Position numbers and translations under genes: made by a program. A DNA stretch of 64,000 bases from Solirubrobacterales bacterium (GTDB lineage Bacteria > Actinomycetota > Thermoleophilia > Solirubrobacterales > Solirubrobacteraceae), in NCBI GenBank assembly GCA_947474595.1, contig CANJIV010000001.1, forward strand, positions 124,001 through 188,000, in the 5' to 3' direction. Of this stretch, positions 1-8,533 are shown in pieces (within the stretch, counting starts at the first letter, position 1; every line of letters begins with the position of its first letter). The notes beneath the pieces were generated by a model. The model was not told the DNA's origin, ran no database searches, and saw nothing but the letters and a program-made list of their open reading frames with translations.

Positions 1-956
1 GTTGTGTAGCCGAAGCTATCCATCAACCACTCGGTTGTATCTGCGGTCACCTCGACCACATCGCCGGAGTCCGGACGAACGCCGACTAGACCGGGGAAGC
101 TCTCAATCGCCTCTTTGAGCTCCTTGCCGAGAATGTTCTTAACGGCGTTCTCGTGATCGTAGGTGTCTGTCAGCAACAGAGCCACGCCGTTATCGGCGTA
201 GATCTCGAGCATGTTTCGCATTGCAGCAGCCTCATTGTCACGGCCCCACGCGCAGAATCCTGCATGCTCGGAGTTGGGTCCAGAGTTAGACGGATCTACC
301 GCGTTGTAATACTTCTTGGCGGCGAGGATTCCTGGGACCGTGTCGCTCTGGCTGAAGTTCACCAGGTGGGCGAGCCCACCAAGCGCAGCAGACTCCATCG
401 AGCTCACACCACGAGCGCCGTAGTCATGGAGGATGTGGCGAAGCAGCTCAGGGTGATCAGACGTCTGCTCGTAGGCCTGGCGAATCTGCTGCTTGGCCAG
501 CCAGCTGATCGTGCCGACCGTTGTCGGGTACCAGATCGCGCGCAGAAGGGCCGTCTCGAAGAAGCTGGTCGCCCAGAAGTACTTCGGGTCGGTGTTGATG
601 ACCTGCACAAGGACGTTCTTGATCGGGATAACTGACCCTTCAGGGACTGCCTCGATCTCTACCGGGAGGTATCCACCGTAGTCGTTGAGAACTCCTAGCC
701 AGTTCTCGCGGTTGAAGTGCATCCCCTGCTCGCGCTCAGTGAACTCTGCCTCGTCGATGTCTTCAAGAGTGATCGGGTGCATCAAGTACTCGCGGATGAA
801 GGCCTGGAGGCCAACGAACATCGTGACCGGGAACTCGCCGCCGCGCGACTCGATGTAACTCGAGACATACTCGGTTCCTTCGGGGTAGAGCGAGTAGTGG
901 CAGTGCTTGTAGTTGTCAGTGTTGATGATGATGTTGCGGAAGTTGCTGTACGACAT
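1..956 (-). CDS. nadV: Nicotinamide phosphoribosyltransferase (NAMPT/NadV), C-terminus beyond window
   Basis: Converts nicotinamide and PRPP to NMN, the first step of NAD salvage. About 318 residues are present; the gene runs off the left edge (the family is about 470-490 aa). The N-terminus has the family pattern of a DNYKHCHY stretch and YPEGTEYVSSY (residues 12-35). Later come the LPVEIEAVPEGSVIP segment, HDYGARGVSSMESAALGG, and SEHAGFCAWGRDNE, which holds the histidine equivalent to the catalytic His247 of human NAMPT. VRPDSGDV near the cut is the PRPP/ribose-binding loop. The ATG at 956 is preceded by GAGAGG about 9 nt upstream. The gene lies next to a ribokinase/LacI/nucleoside hydrolase group and upstream of a pyridine-ring degradation cluster, which suggests a role in sharing nicotinamide between salvage and catabolism (inference). 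Identity is sure; regulation is inferred from a GAAACG element 21 nt upstream. Confidence 0.93.
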   Translation of the reverse strand, partial: MSYSNFRNIIINTDNYKHCHYSLYPEGTEYVSSYIESRGGEFPVTMFVGLQAFIREYLMHPITLEDIDEAEFTEREQGMHFNRENWLGVLNDYGGYLPVEIEAVPEGSVIPIKNVLVQVINTDPKYFWATSFFETALLRAIWYPTTVGTISWLAKQQIRQAYEQTSDHPELLRHILHDYGARGVSSMESAALGGLAHLVNFSQSDTVPGILAAKKYYNAVDPSNSGPNSEHAGFCAWGRDNEAAAMRNMLEIYADNGVALLLTDTYDHENAVKNILGKELKEAIESFPGLVGVRPDSGDVVEVTADTTEWLMDSFGYT

Positions 957-1400
957 AGGTTTGAACCTCTCGTTTGTGATCGTTTCTATTGCTGATAGCT
1001 AGCGCCGAGCGGACGGCTAGGCCTTATGGCGTTTTGACTAGATTTTACGTAAGTTGAATCTGAGAAAAGTCCCTACCACCATCACTTTTTTAGCCCACAT
1101 ACGGACACTTTGCGCAGCGAGACAACGATCACTGGCTGCTTGAGTGGCTAGTTTGCGACTTGTGGGGACTGGCATCTCCTCCGAGATTGATTGGCTCGAC
1201 AGGACCTCGTGCACCTCACTGGCCCGGCTAAACTATGAACGATTCCACCCATGATAGTCAAGCAGCAATATTTTTGGCTGTGGGGGTCGACTTAAGGCCT
1301 TTTTAAGCCTCCCAATTCGCAGATGAGAGAGATGTCTTTGCTCCGCTAGAGCCGGCTGGGATATCGGCCGCTAAGCCAAAGCTCTGACCGCCGCGCCAAC
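957..1400. other. Intergenic region upstream of NAMPT
   Basis: No convincing coding sequence in these 444 bases. The part nearest NAMPT (about 1020-1060) is AT-rich and holds a possible minus-strand -10 hexamer (TAAAAT). A GAAACG element sits at 977-986. A short, weak inverted repeat (CTTAA/TTAAG) lies near 1291-1306. No recognisable RNA gene was seen. Confidence 0.5.
977..986 (-). promoter_or_regulatory. Candidate LacI-family operator upstream of NAMPT
   Basis: On the minus strand this reads GAAACGATCA, 21 nt upstream of the NAMPT start codon. It shares the GAAACG half-site with elements at 5880, 8590 and 16772. The second half-site is degenerate, so this is the weakest of the four. Confidence 0.35.
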
Positions 1401-1796
1401 TCATCCCGCTGGCAGCTCGCCGGCAACTTTTCGATAAGTGTCTTTCAGCGTAATCCGGTCGCCTTCGAATTCAAAAATGTCGCACGCGACTACGACGACC
1501 GAGGGGCCCTGCTCCTGCGGGTATGTGGCCTTCCACCTGACAAGCGCGAACCGATCGCTGATGAGTGGCTCGTCGACCTCGGTTACGGGAGCAGGAGCCG
1601 AACCGCCAGCTCCGAGAAAGAGCGAAAAACCGCGACGAACCTCCGCGCGGCCTTCGAACGTCGTTCCGGGACCAGGGCCAACTGACGCCCGAAAAGCACA
1701 ATCGTCTGCCATCAGGCTCATCAAAGCCTCCAGATCTTTAGCACCCCACGCGGCCGTGAATGCCTCAAGTAATTCTCCACGATTAGAGCTCTCCAT
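1401..1796 (-). CDS. SnoaL/NTF2-like domain protein
   Basis: A 131-residue single-domain protein of the NTF2-like superfamily (SnoaL/DUF4440 type). The diagnostic start is ELLEAFTAAWGAKDLEALMSL, a helix leading to LMADDCAF, followed by FEGRAEVRRGF and an antiparallel sheet ending FEGDRITLKDTYRK. Such proteins form a cone-shaped pocket and act as small isomerases, dehydratases or ligand binders; no substrate can be assigned here. I chose the ATG at 1796 because GGAAGAGG lies just upstream; an ATG at 1811 would overlap that ribosome binding site. It lies 71 nt after the ribokinase stop on the same strand and may be the last gene of that operon. Confidence 0.75.
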   Translation of the reverse strand: MESSNRGELLEAFTAAWGAKDLEALMSLMADDCAFRASVGPGPGTTFEGRAEVRRGFSLFLGAGGSAPAPVTEVDEPLISDRFALVRWKATYPQEQGPSVVVVACDIFEFEGDRITLKDTYRKVAGELPAG

Positions 1797-1867
1797 TGCT
1801 ACCTCTTCCATCTAGCGTTTTCGGTTATCGGTTCTAGTAATCACACCTAGGGCGCTGCCTTCTTCAC

Positions 1868-2923
1868 TCAGCCGTCGTGGGCCTCCTCGGCGCTACCTGC
1901 TTGCAAGGCCGCCTCAATCTGATCAGCCTGGGGCATCGCCCCTCGGGCACCCATCTGGGTCACTGACAGGGAGGCTGCAACCGTCGCAACGCGGACCGCG
2001 TCTCCAAGTTCATCTCCAAAGGCTAAGCGGGCAGCTAAGACACCGCTGAAGGTGTCGCCCGCGCCAGTGGTGTCGCGTACCTCGACCGCCTCGGGGCTGA
2101 AGTGCTGAATCTCTCCATCCGGTCTCAGGACGGCTGCGCCATTAGCGCCAAGGGTGACAACTATTGGTGAGCCGGTCAGGTCCACAAGTCGGCGAGCAGC
2201 ATCCCGGATGGGCTGGGAGATCGACTGCGTGGACTCCTCGCCAGCGCCATCCTCGTACCCATCGGTTGCGCGGTCGCCTACTCGACCATCAACCCTTAAA
2301 TCGGCATCTAACATCGCCGTTAATGTGGCGAGCTCGGTCGCATTTGGAGTCAGCAGAGGGCCGTATTGGAGCAGCCCTAACACTGCGGCAATTGGTGGGG
2401 CGCTATTGAGTATGCAAGTCACTCCAGCTTCGGCGGTCGCTCGGACCGCCGCAATCACGGCTTCGCCGGATATCTCGGTACTGACCAAGACGCAGTCGGT
2501 CCTAGACAGCAGGCCTTCCATCTGTTGGCGCACGTTCTCGCCTGTGAGCGCAGCATTAGCGCCGGCGCCAACAGCAATCTGATTCTCCCCATCGCTATCG
2601 ACAACTATCAAAGCAACGCCCGTAGACTCACTTGGGAGTACCGTGACTGCGTCAACATTGACGCCAGCTTCAGCCAGATCGTTGAGCGCCCCGCTGCCAG
2701 TATCGTCGCCACCAACCGCCCCGACGAGGTGGACTATCGCGCCAGCGCGCGCAGCAGCGACGGCAGCATTCGCTCCCTTCCCGCCACCGTGGCGCTCAAG
2801 CCCAGCACCCACAACGGTCTCGCCCGGGCCAGGTAGACGATCGGTAGCAACGACGAGATCTACATTGATAGCTCCGACAACCACAACCCGACGGCCAGAG
2901 TTATCGGGCCGCGCTACCGTCAT
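1868..2923 (-). CDS. rbsK: Ribokinase (PfkB family)
   Basis: Phosphorylates D-ribose to ribose 5-phosphate with ATP. The 351-residue protein has the N-terminal PfkB pattern VVVVGAINVDLV (residues 13-24), GGGKGANAAVAAARAGA for sugar binding, and the C-terminal signature DTTGAGDTFSGVLAARLA with the catalytic Asp of GAGD. It is about 40 residues longer than typical RbsK. The extra length is an acidic, low-complexity insert around residues 208-235 (GDRATDGYEDGAGEES) before the IRDAARRL helix. The start overlaps the stop of the upstream LacI-type gene (ATGA). With the nearby nucleoside hydrolase it would channel ribose freed from nucleosides into the pentose phosphate pathway (inference). A related PfkB sugar or nucleoside kinase is the alternative. 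Confidence 0.88.
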   Translation of the reverse strand: MTVARPDNSGRRVVVVGAINVDLVVATDRLPGPGETVVGAGLERHGGGKGANAAVAAARAGAIVHLVGAVGGDDTGSGALNDLAEAGVNVDAVTVLPSESTGVALIVVDSDGENQIAVGAGANAALTGENVRQQMEGLLSRTDCVLVSTEISGEAVIAAVRATAEAGVTCILNSAPPIAAVLGLLQYGPLLTPNATELATLTAMLDADLRVDGRVGDRATDGYEDGAGEESTQSISQPIRDAARRLVDLTGSPIVVTLGANGAAVLRPDGEIQHFSPEAVEVRDTTGAGDTFSGVLAARLAFGDELGDAVRVATVAASLSVTQMGARGAMPQADQIEAALQAGSAEEAHDG

Positions 2924-3996
2924 TTTTCTGACGTCGGTGCAGCGACCGAATCCCTGATCTGCAAGGTCACGGGGAATGGCTCGTGCGCGGGTTGGTTGTT
3001 TTCCTCTCCGAGCATCTCAAAGAGGACCGTTGCTGCTTGATATCCCATCTCGCGCGCAGGCTGGCTAACCGTTGTAAGTCGCGGCGTTAGAAGCGAAGCG
3101 ATTGGAACATCATCGAACCCCGCAATACTGACGTCCTCCGGCACCCTAATACCTGCAGACTTGCAGTACTCCAAGGCGCCAATGGCCATCAGGTCGTTTG
3201 CGCAGAGTAGTGCGGTAGGTCGCTGTTTTGGTGGTACTGACAGCGCCTGTTGGGCAAGCGAGAACCCCGACTCCATTCTGTAATCACCTACCAGCTCAGG
3301 AACGGCCTCCCGATCAAGGCCAGCGGCAGCGATCGCCTCGCGGTAGCCTGCGAGGCGCTGTTCTGCTGTCCACAGTGCCTCAGGTCCACCGATTATGGCG
3401 AGGCGCTTATGTCCTTTGCCTAGAACATACGAAGCTACCTCTCGTGCCCCAAGCCGGCCATCGGAGACGACCGCCGGTAGGTCAAAACCTGAGATGCGCT
3501 CATCAACAAGCACGACTGGTCCAGACTGAGCAAGCTCGAGGATCAGACTAGGCGAGGTGCCGATCCCCGATAGGTAGACAACACCATCAAGGCGCTGACT
3601 GCGCAGCAGCTTGGCGTGATGCGAGATGGGGCGTTCGGTGGCCTCTGGCGCACAGAGAACGACGAGCACATCTCGCTCAGCGGCAGCTCGCTCGACACCC
3701 TCGGTAACCAGCGCGAAGAACTGATTTGCGAGGTCAGGGACCACCAAGCCGATCGTTGATGCAGAGCGCCGCTTGAGATTTCGAGCAGACTCGTTGGGTG
3801 TGTAGTCGAGCGCCCTAACCGCCTCGATGACCCTGGCTCTGCGCGAAGCTCCTACCGGCCCGCTGTTGTTGAGGACATAGCTAACCGTGCTCACCGAGAC
3901 ATCGGCGTGCTTTGCCACGTCCTTCATCGTAGCCCTGCGGCGATGACCAGACCCTCTGCTTGCCTCGGGCCCTGTTCGCGTGTCGGAGTCCGTCAA
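2920..3996 (-). CDS. LacI-family transcriptional regulator
   Basis: A sugar-responsive repressor of about 358 residues. The helix-turn-helix and hinge helix are clear: TMKDVAKHADVSVSTVSYVL (residues 23-42), then ARVIEAVRALDYTPNESARNLKRRSASTIGLVVPDL. The rest is a periplasmic-binding-protein-like effector domain (DGVVYLSG, VVLVDERI, AIIGGPE, ALLCANDLMAIGALEYCK, VSIAGFDDVPIASLLTPRLTTV). It is co-transcribed with the ribokinase (4-nt overlap). The first possible start is TTG at 3996, directly after the upstream stop; an ATG at 3927 (MKDVAKH) would give a more usual LacI N-terminus. Its operators are probably the GAAACGWWTC-like elements at 977, 5880, 8590 and 16772, which resemble the RbsR operator core. 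Ribose or a ribonucleoside as effector is inference. Confidence 0.9.
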   Translation of the reverse strand: MTDSDTRTGPEASRGSGHRRRATMKDVAKHADVSVSTVSYVLNNSGPVGASRRARVIEAVRALDYTPNESARNLKRRSASTIGLVVPDLANQFFALVTEGVERAAAERDVLVVLCAPEATERPISHHAKLLRSQRLDGVVYLSGIGTSPSLILELAQSGPVVLVDERISGFDLPAVVSDGRLGAREVASYVLGKGHKRLAIIGGPEALWTAEQRLAGYREAIAAAGLDREAVPELVGDYRMESGFSLAQQALSVPPKQRPTALLCANDLMAIGALEYCKSAGIRVPEDVSIAGFDDVPIASLLTPRLTTVSQPAREMGYQAATVLFEMLGEENNQPAHEPFPVTLQIRDSVAAPTSEK

Positions 3997-4797
3997 CTAG
4001 GCATCTCTGCGGGAAGGGCTACCGGCAGCCCAATTAGTAACCGCGGCCCAGAGCTGTTGATAGTGAGGCCACTGGACAAATTCTGGTGGGGCCCAGTGGG
4101 GAGCGAAGTCGGGAGCGAAGGCAACCGTGTGACCCGCGCCAGCGGTACCGACAACAAGTAGTGGGTCGTCTCCGGAGCGCACTACCACCGTACTATCCTC
4201 CTTTGCCACCAGCTTGTTGTACCCAAGCAGAATCGGCCACTGCGCTGGCGTACCTCCCAAGACCTCGTGCGCAGGTAGGGCAACTTCAGCTACTAGGCCT
4301 TCGGGGACTTCCACGCGGTCATCATGGTCGAGCATGGTGACCGGAAGAACTTCAGCCAACGGGCTCGATCCATATCTGGCCCGGCCCTCTATGCCTGAGA
4401 ACGACATGTAGCCACCGACCATGACCAATCCACCGCCGTTTCGCACGTAATCGGCGATCAAAGTCAGTCGATTAACACTCCGTTGAGATCGAAGAAATAC
4501 CTCGTCGGTGAGAAGAAAGGTGTTGGCTCCGACATCACTTATGAAGATCACATCGAAGCGCTCTATCTCATCCTGGGTGGTCGGAAAGCGCTGCGAGACC
4601 TCATGAGCGCGGATATATGTGACATTGAATCCAGCGCTCTCTAAGGCATCAAGAAAGACACCTCCACCCTCTTCGTACTCGCTACTTTGAAACTGGTCGA
4701 ATCCCTTAACGTGAATCGTGTGCTTCATCCAAGATTCACCGACGACTAGGACGCTCAGCGCTGTATTTTCAGTCGCAGACATCTGGCTGTCGATCAC
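3997..4797 (-). CDS. Putative glutamine-amidotransferase-like protein (GATase1-like)
   Basis: A 266-residue protein with a class-I-GATase-like Rossmann fold. It has LSVLVVGESWMKHTIHVKGFDQF at the N-terminus, a central FDVIFISDVGANTFLL, YVRNGGGLVMVGGYMSFSG (the usual glycine-rich turn) and a C-terminal GHTVAFAPDFAPHWAPPEF segment. It resembles the PF07090-type putative glutamine amidotransferases often found in sugar-utilisation operons. No obvious nucleophilic Cys-His-Glu triad is visible, so a non-catalytic or different role is possible. The GTG start at 4797 overlaps the stop of the PNPOx-like gene (GTGA); an ATG at 4782 is an alternative. It lies in a tight five-gene operon with the cupin, PNPOx-like, LacI and ribokinase genes. 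Confidence 0.65.
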   Translation of the reverse strand: MIDSQMSATENTALSVLVVGESWMKHTIHVKGFDQFQSSEYEEGGGVFLDALESAGFNVTYIRAHEVSQRFPTTQDEIERFDVIFISDVGANTFLLTDEVFLRSQRSVNRLTLIADYVRNGGGLVMVGGYMSFSGIEGRARYGSSPLAEVLPVTMLDHDDRVEVPEGLVAEVALPAHEVLGGTPAQWPILLGYNKLVAKEDSTVVVRSGDDPLLVVGTAGAGHTVAFAPDFAPHWAPPEFVQWPHYQQLWAAVTNWAAGSPSRRDA

Positions 4798-5327
4798 TTC
4801 TCGCCGAGGCGCCTGTCGCTTATGTGGCCCGGCAGCGAACGCGCCTCAGGCACTTGCGGCATCGTTGTCTCGCGTGAATCCCAACCGATCATCTTGTCCG
4901 CGACGAGCTCGAAGTAGCGCCGACCTGCCCACTCTCCGAATTCGAAGTAGGCCTCCGCATATGGATGGCCGACATAGAAATACTTATCGAATACGAGCCC
5001 TTGAAGGCGCTCGACGAGGCCCGCGTCTTTTACGACTTCCATGCGGCCGAGGATACGAACGCCACTCACGGTGGCAAACTCATCGCCAGTATCAACCAGC
5101 GCCGACATCGCTCGTCCAGCGTCGAAGTTTTCACCGTGGCGACTGGCCGCGTCAACGGGGATGTAGATCTTCTGATTGTCGACGACCAGCCAGAGGGGTG
5201 AAAGGTAGATCGACCCATCTTCATTGGTACTTGCGAATCGAATTGTCTTGGCTCGAGCTAGGTATGCCCAGCGCTTATCGCCACGCAGTGGGGCAAGCAT
5301 GCTCGCAGTGATTTTTGTAACGGCCAT
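4794..5327 (-). CDS. Pyridoxamine 5'-phosphate oxidase-like flavin/F420-binding protein
   Basis: A 177-residue protein of the split beta-barrel flavin-binding superfamily. The fold shows as AKTIRFASTNEDGSIYLSPLWLVVDNQKIYIPVDAASRHGENF (residues 26-68), then MSALVDTGDEF and VSGVRILGRMEVV, ending in helix and strand elements (YFELVADKMIGWD). Members bind FMN, F420 or heme and reduce or oxidise diverse small molecules; true PdxH also carries a C-terminal substrate motif that I do not see. The start lies 2 nt after the cupin stop and the stop overlaps the next start, so it belongs to the ribokinase operon. A redox step on an intermediate of that pathway is possible but unproven. Confidence 0.75.
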   Translation of the reverse strand: MAVTKITASMLAPLRGDKRWAYLARAKTIRFASTNEDGSIYLSPLWLVVDNQKIYIPVDAASRHGENFDAGRAMSALVDTGDEFATVSGVRILGRMEVVKDAGLVERLQGLVFDKYFYVGHPYAEAYFEFGEWAGRRYFELVADKMIGWDSRETTMPQVPEARSLPGHISDRRLGEK

Positions 5328-5329
5328 TT

Positions 5330-5788
5330 TTATTCACCTCTCAGGGACGTCAGCTGATTGCTGTAGTCCTTAGCTTCGACTAGTCCAGGCCGCGGCGACG
5401 GGCCGCTGGTCCAAAAGAAAGCGCTTCTGACGCCCGTTGCCTCAAGCGTGTACGCATAGCCGCCGGGCAGGTATATGTGCTCGCCCTTGGCTGCTTCAAG
5501 AACGATCTCTCGCCCATCGCTGTCATGCACTCGCAGGCAGATCTGACCCTCTAGGCAGTAGTGGGTCTCATCGAAATTGGTCTGATCCCAGTGGTAGGGG
5601 CCGTGATCAGGCTCCATCCAACAGACACCTTGGCGAAAATAGCGGGCGTCGTCGCGCTCTCGGGATAGAAAGATCGCCGTGTCGATGCCGGTGTTGAACT
5701 CCAACCGTGGCAACGCAGAGATCTCGTCCATCGTAATAACCCTGGGATAGCGCCGCGCATTCGGGGCCATTGGATCGTATTCAGGCAT
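5330..5788 (-). CDS. Cupin protein (EutQ-like)
   Basis: A 152-residue single-domain cupin. The first metal motif is visible around MEPDHGPYHWDQTNFDETHYCLEGQICLRV (His, His, Glu, His pattern) and the second around KGEHIYLPGGYAYTLEATG. The layout is like EutQ and related small-molecule-binding cupins. The ATG at 5788 is preceded by GGGAAGG about 6 nt upstream and is preferred to the ATG at 5806. It is the first gene of a minus-strand operon (cupin, PNPOx-like, GATase-like, LacI, ribokinase), divergent from the nucleoside hydrolase. A GAAACGAATC element lies about 90 nt upstream. Substrate unknown; a sugar or sugar-phosphate isomerase role would fit the neighbours. Confidence 0.72.
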   Translation of the reverse strand: MPEYDPMAPNARRYPRVITMDEISALPRLEFNTGIDTAIFLSRERDDARYFRQGVCWMEPDHGPYHWDQTNFDETHYCLEGQICLRVHDSDGREIVLEAAKGEHIYLPGGYAYTLEATGVRSAFFWTSGPSPRPGLVEAKDYSNQLTSLRGE

Positions 5789-5879
5789 TCCAGACCTTCC
5801 CGGCATCTCTGCCGATTGTTAGGCTTCGGGACGCTATGACTATCCAGCCTTTAGATAATCCGAGCGACTTGCGAAAGTT

Positions 5880-5889
5880 GATTCGTTTC
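5880..5889 (-). promoter_or_regulatory. Candidate LacI-family operator between cupin operon and nucleoside hydrolase
   Basis: Reads GAAACGAATC on the minus strand, two mismatches from the palindrome GAAACGTTTC at 16772. It lies in the shared divergent promoter region and could control both the cupin-ribokinase operon and the nucleoside hydrolase. The AT-rich stretch just beyond it (5890-5905) may hold promoter elements. Confidence 0.45.
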
Positions 5890-6053
5890 CATTATATGCC
5901 TTATAAGGACCCACGGTCAAGGGAAGTAAACGGATCTCCGTGCTCAACGGTGCTGCAGTGAGTCGGCTGGACTTCCCGCTGTTAGTGAAATATCGAGCTG
6001 GCTACGATTTCGTCACGAACACTCATGCAGTTGACTGAACTAACATAGAATCG

Positions 6054-7037
6054 ATGCCAAATACTGAAGAACAAACCCGGCAAGTCGGGTTAAGTCCCGC
6101 AACAGCTGTGAAGCCAACACGCTTGATAATCGACTGCGATCCCGGAATCGACGATGCTGTGTCGATCGCTCTCGCCGTCGGTAGCCCTGAACTTGAGATT
6201 CTGGGTATAACGACTGTCGCTGGCAACGTTGGTATCCAAGAAACCACAACTAATGCCCTGGGACTGTTGGCTGCCTTTGGGCGCGACGAGATTCCCGTAG
6301 CAGCCGGCGCCCACCGCGGACTTGTGAGGACCAAGGCCGATCACCGGTTCGTTCACGGCGAGAACGGGATTGGTGGCGTGGATTTAGCGCCCGCGCGACG
6401 TACCGTTAACAGTGAGCACGCCGTCGACTTCCTCTCAAATATCTTAAGCAGGCACGGTCCCCGGTCTGTCACGATCGCCGCAATCGGGCCACTGACCAAC
6501 ATTGCGATGCTGCTCGCACTACGCCCAGAGCTGATCGACAATATCGAGGAGCTAGTCATCATGGGCGCAACTGCTGGAGGCGGCAATATCACGCCGGTGG
6601 CGGAGTACAACACCTGGGCCGACCCTGAAGCAGCACAGAGAGTATTCACAACGGTGGGCCTAAAGATCCGCCTCCTAGAACTTCAAATAACGCGTCGGGC
6701 GACAGTCGACCAAGGAGTCGTCGCAACCATGCGTGCAGAGTCGCCACGAGGAGATCTACTGGCCGACATGATCGACGGCTACGAAGACCGGACGCCCGAC
6801 GGCCAGCCACTTCACGACGCCTTGGCGATAGCTGCGATCGTGGACCCAACGTTGATCGAGACGCGCCCAGCCAGCGTCGAGGTAAATACGCATTCCGATA
6901 GCCAGCGAGCTGAGACAGTCTTCGACTTCGGCCCCGCGGCAGCGAACTCCAACTTGCAGGTGGCCGTGGAGTTCGATCTCAAGCGATTTCGCGAGCTGTT
7001 AATCGCTCGCGTCGCGGGACCAGTTCAAGGGGAGTAA
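6054..7037 (+). CDS. Inosine-uridine-preferring nucleoside hydrolase family
   Basis: Cleaves the N-glycosidic bond of ribonucleosides to give base and ribose. The signature DCDPGIDDAVSIALA (residues 24-38, here with N-terminal LII) binds Ca2+ and the ribose hydroxyls. Later motifs are VAAGAHRG, VHGENGIGG, AIGPLTNIAMLL, EELVIMGATAGGGNITPVAEYNTWADPEAAQRVF and PLHDALAIAAIVDPTLI with the catalytic His-Asp pair. At 327 aa it is the normal family length. No clear Shine-Dalgarno precedes the ATG, so it may be leaderless or start slightly differently. It is divergent from the cupin-ribokinase operon and shares a putative operator. The base specificity is not readable; a nicotinamide-riboside or purine nucleoside substrate would suit the surroundings (inference). 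Confidence 0.92.
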   Translation: MPNTEEQTRQVGLSPATAVKPTRLIIDCDPGIDDAVSIALAVGSPELEILGITTVAGNVGIQETTTNALGLLAAFGRDEIPVAAGAHRGLVRTKADHRFVHGENGIGGVDLAPARRTVNSEHAVDFLSNILSRHGPRSVTIAAIGPLTNIAMLLALRPELIDNIEELVIMGATAGGGNITPVAEYNTWADPEAAQRVFTTVGLKIRLLELQITRRATVDQGVVATMRAESPRGDLLADMIDGYEDRTPDGQPLHDALAIAAIVDPTLIETRPASVEVNTHSDSQRAETVFDFGPAAANSNLQVAVEFDLKRFRELLIARVAGPVQGE

Positions 7038-7050
7038 GGCCAAACTGCTA

Positions 7051-7086
7051 CCTCCACCGACCGGGGGTTAATCCAGTCGGTGGAGG
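7051..7086. terminator. Putative bidirectional terminator
   Basis: An 11-bp perfect inverted repeat, CCTCCACCGAC (7051-7061) and GTCGGTGGAGG (7076-7086), with a 14-nt loop. It sits between the convergent nucleoside hydrolase and aldehyde dehydrogenase genes. There is no long T-run on either side. Confidence 0.6.
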
Positions 7087-7102
7087 AAAGAAGCTCTCGC
7101 GA

Positions 7103-8533
7103 CTAAGCCTCGTTATCGCCGTAAATCGACTTGGCCTCGAGGAATTCACGGATGCCGTGGCCAGCAAACTCACGTCCATTACCTGACTGTCGGTAGCCAC
7201 CGAATGGAGCGTCTGCGGTAAGCGATGCGCCGTTTAGGTGCACCATGCCGGTCCGCATTCTGCGAGCGACCGAGCTTGCGCGCTTAGGGTCACTCGAAGA
7301 GACCATCCCGGCCAGACCGTAGACCGTGTCGTTGGCGATACGCACAGCATCGTCTTCGTCTTCGTAGCCGATCAGAGTGATCACCGGTCCGAAGATCTCC
7401 TCTTGTGCGATCGTCATGTCGTTGGTCACGTCGGCGAAAACCGTTGGTCGCACGTAATACCCGGCCTCGATCCCGTCGGGACGACCGGGGCCTCCGGTTA
7501 CTAGAGTTGCTCCCTCGTCAATCGCCTTCTTCAAAAGGGCTTGGATCTTGTTGAACTGCACCTCAGAGACGACTGGACCTACTGCAGTCTCTTCGCTCTC
7601 TGGAGATCCGACAGCAACCACCTCTGTGGCCTCCTTGGCGATCGCAATCGCCTCCTGCATACGAGCCTGCGGGATCAGCATGCGCGAGCCGGCGTTACAG
7701 GATTGGCCTGAGTTCACATACATTCTCGTGACATCACGGGAAATCACATCCTTGAGATCGACATCGTCAAGAATGATGTTGGCCGACTTGCCGCCGAGCT
7801 CTTGTGTGACGCGCTTGACGGTTGGTGCGGCGTTCTTAGCTACCTCGATACCAGCTCTCGTTGAGCCAGTGAACGAGACCATATCTACGTCAGGGTGAAC
7901 CGAGAGCGCTACGCCGACCGTCGGCCCATCGCCGTTGACTAGGTTAAATACACCCGCCGGCACTCCCGCTGCATCCATCACTTCGGCGAAAATGATCGCG
8001 TTGAGCGGTGCTATCTCGGAGGGCTTAAGGACCATTGTGCAGCCGGCTGCAATAGCTGGGGCTACCTTGGCTGCGATCTGGTTGAGCGGCCAATTCCAAG
8101 GGGTGATGAAGGCGCAAACGCCAATTGGCTCATAGACAATTGAGGTTGTCCCCACCTTCTCTTCAAATGAAGTCTCCTTGAGCGCGTCTAGGGTTGCGCC
8201 AAGATGCCAAGCGCCTGCAGGAGCTTGCGAGCCCGATGCAAGCGATACCGGCGCGCCCATCTCTTGGCTTAACGCGGCGGCGATGTCATCCATGCGCGCG
8301 CCATACTCTTCGATGATCCTAGAGAGAAGTGCTATGCGCTCCTCGCGAGTCGTTAGCGAAAATGACTCAAAGGCTCGCTTGGCAGCAGCAACCGCGCGGT
8401 CAACATCCTCTGCCCCACCTAGCGCAATCGTGGCGATCGGCTTTTCGGTCGCCGGATTGATGACATCAAGGGTCTCCGATGTGCTTGGGTCAACCCATTC
8501 ACCATCGATATAAAACTTATCTACATTTTTCAT
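7103..8533 (-). CDS. NAD(P)-dependent aldehyde dehydrogenase
   Basis: Oxidises an aldehyde to the acid. The 476-residue protein has the complete ALDH pattern: FITPWNWPLNQIAAKVAPAI for cofactor binding, the general-base Glu in VTQELGGKSANIIL, the nucleophilic Cys in YVNSGQSCNAGSRMLI, and EEIFGPVITLIGYEDEDDAV. It ends with an APFGGYRQSGNGREFA segment. The ATG at 8533 is preceded by GGAG about 8 nt upstream; an upstream in-frame start at 8572 lacks a ribosome binding site. A GAAACGTATC element lies 57 nt upstream, placing it in the putative LacI regulon. Substrate not identifiable; succinate-semialdehyde-type or betaine-aldehyde-type enzymes are possible. Confidence 0.9.
   Translation of the reverse strand: MKNVDKFYIDGEWVDPSTSETLDVINPATEKPIATIALGGAEDVDRAVAAAKRAFESFSLTTREERIALLSRIIEEYGARMDDIAAALSQEMGAPVSLASGSQAPAGAWHLGATLDALKETSFEEKVGTTSIVYEPIGVCAFITPWNWPLNQIAAKVAPAIAAGCTMVLKPSEIAPLNAIIFAEVMDAAGVPAGVFNLVNGDGPTVGVALSVHPDVDMVSFTGSTRAGIEVAKNAAPTVKRVTQELGGKSANIILDDVDLKDVISRDVTRMYVNSGQSCNAGSRMLIPQARMQEAIAIAKEATEVVAVGSPESEETAVGPVVSEVQFNKIQALLKKAIDEGATLVTGGPGRPDGIEAGYYVRPTVFADVTNDMTIAQEEIFGPVITLIGYEDEDDAVRIANDTVYGLAGMVSSSDPKRASSVARRMRTGMVHLNGASLTADAPFGGYRQSGNGREFAGHGIREFLEAKSIYGDNEA

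Noticed and set aside
4718..5311. 197-codon plus-strand frame
   Set aside because: Antisense to the PNPOx-like and GATase-like genes and has no recognisable domain.
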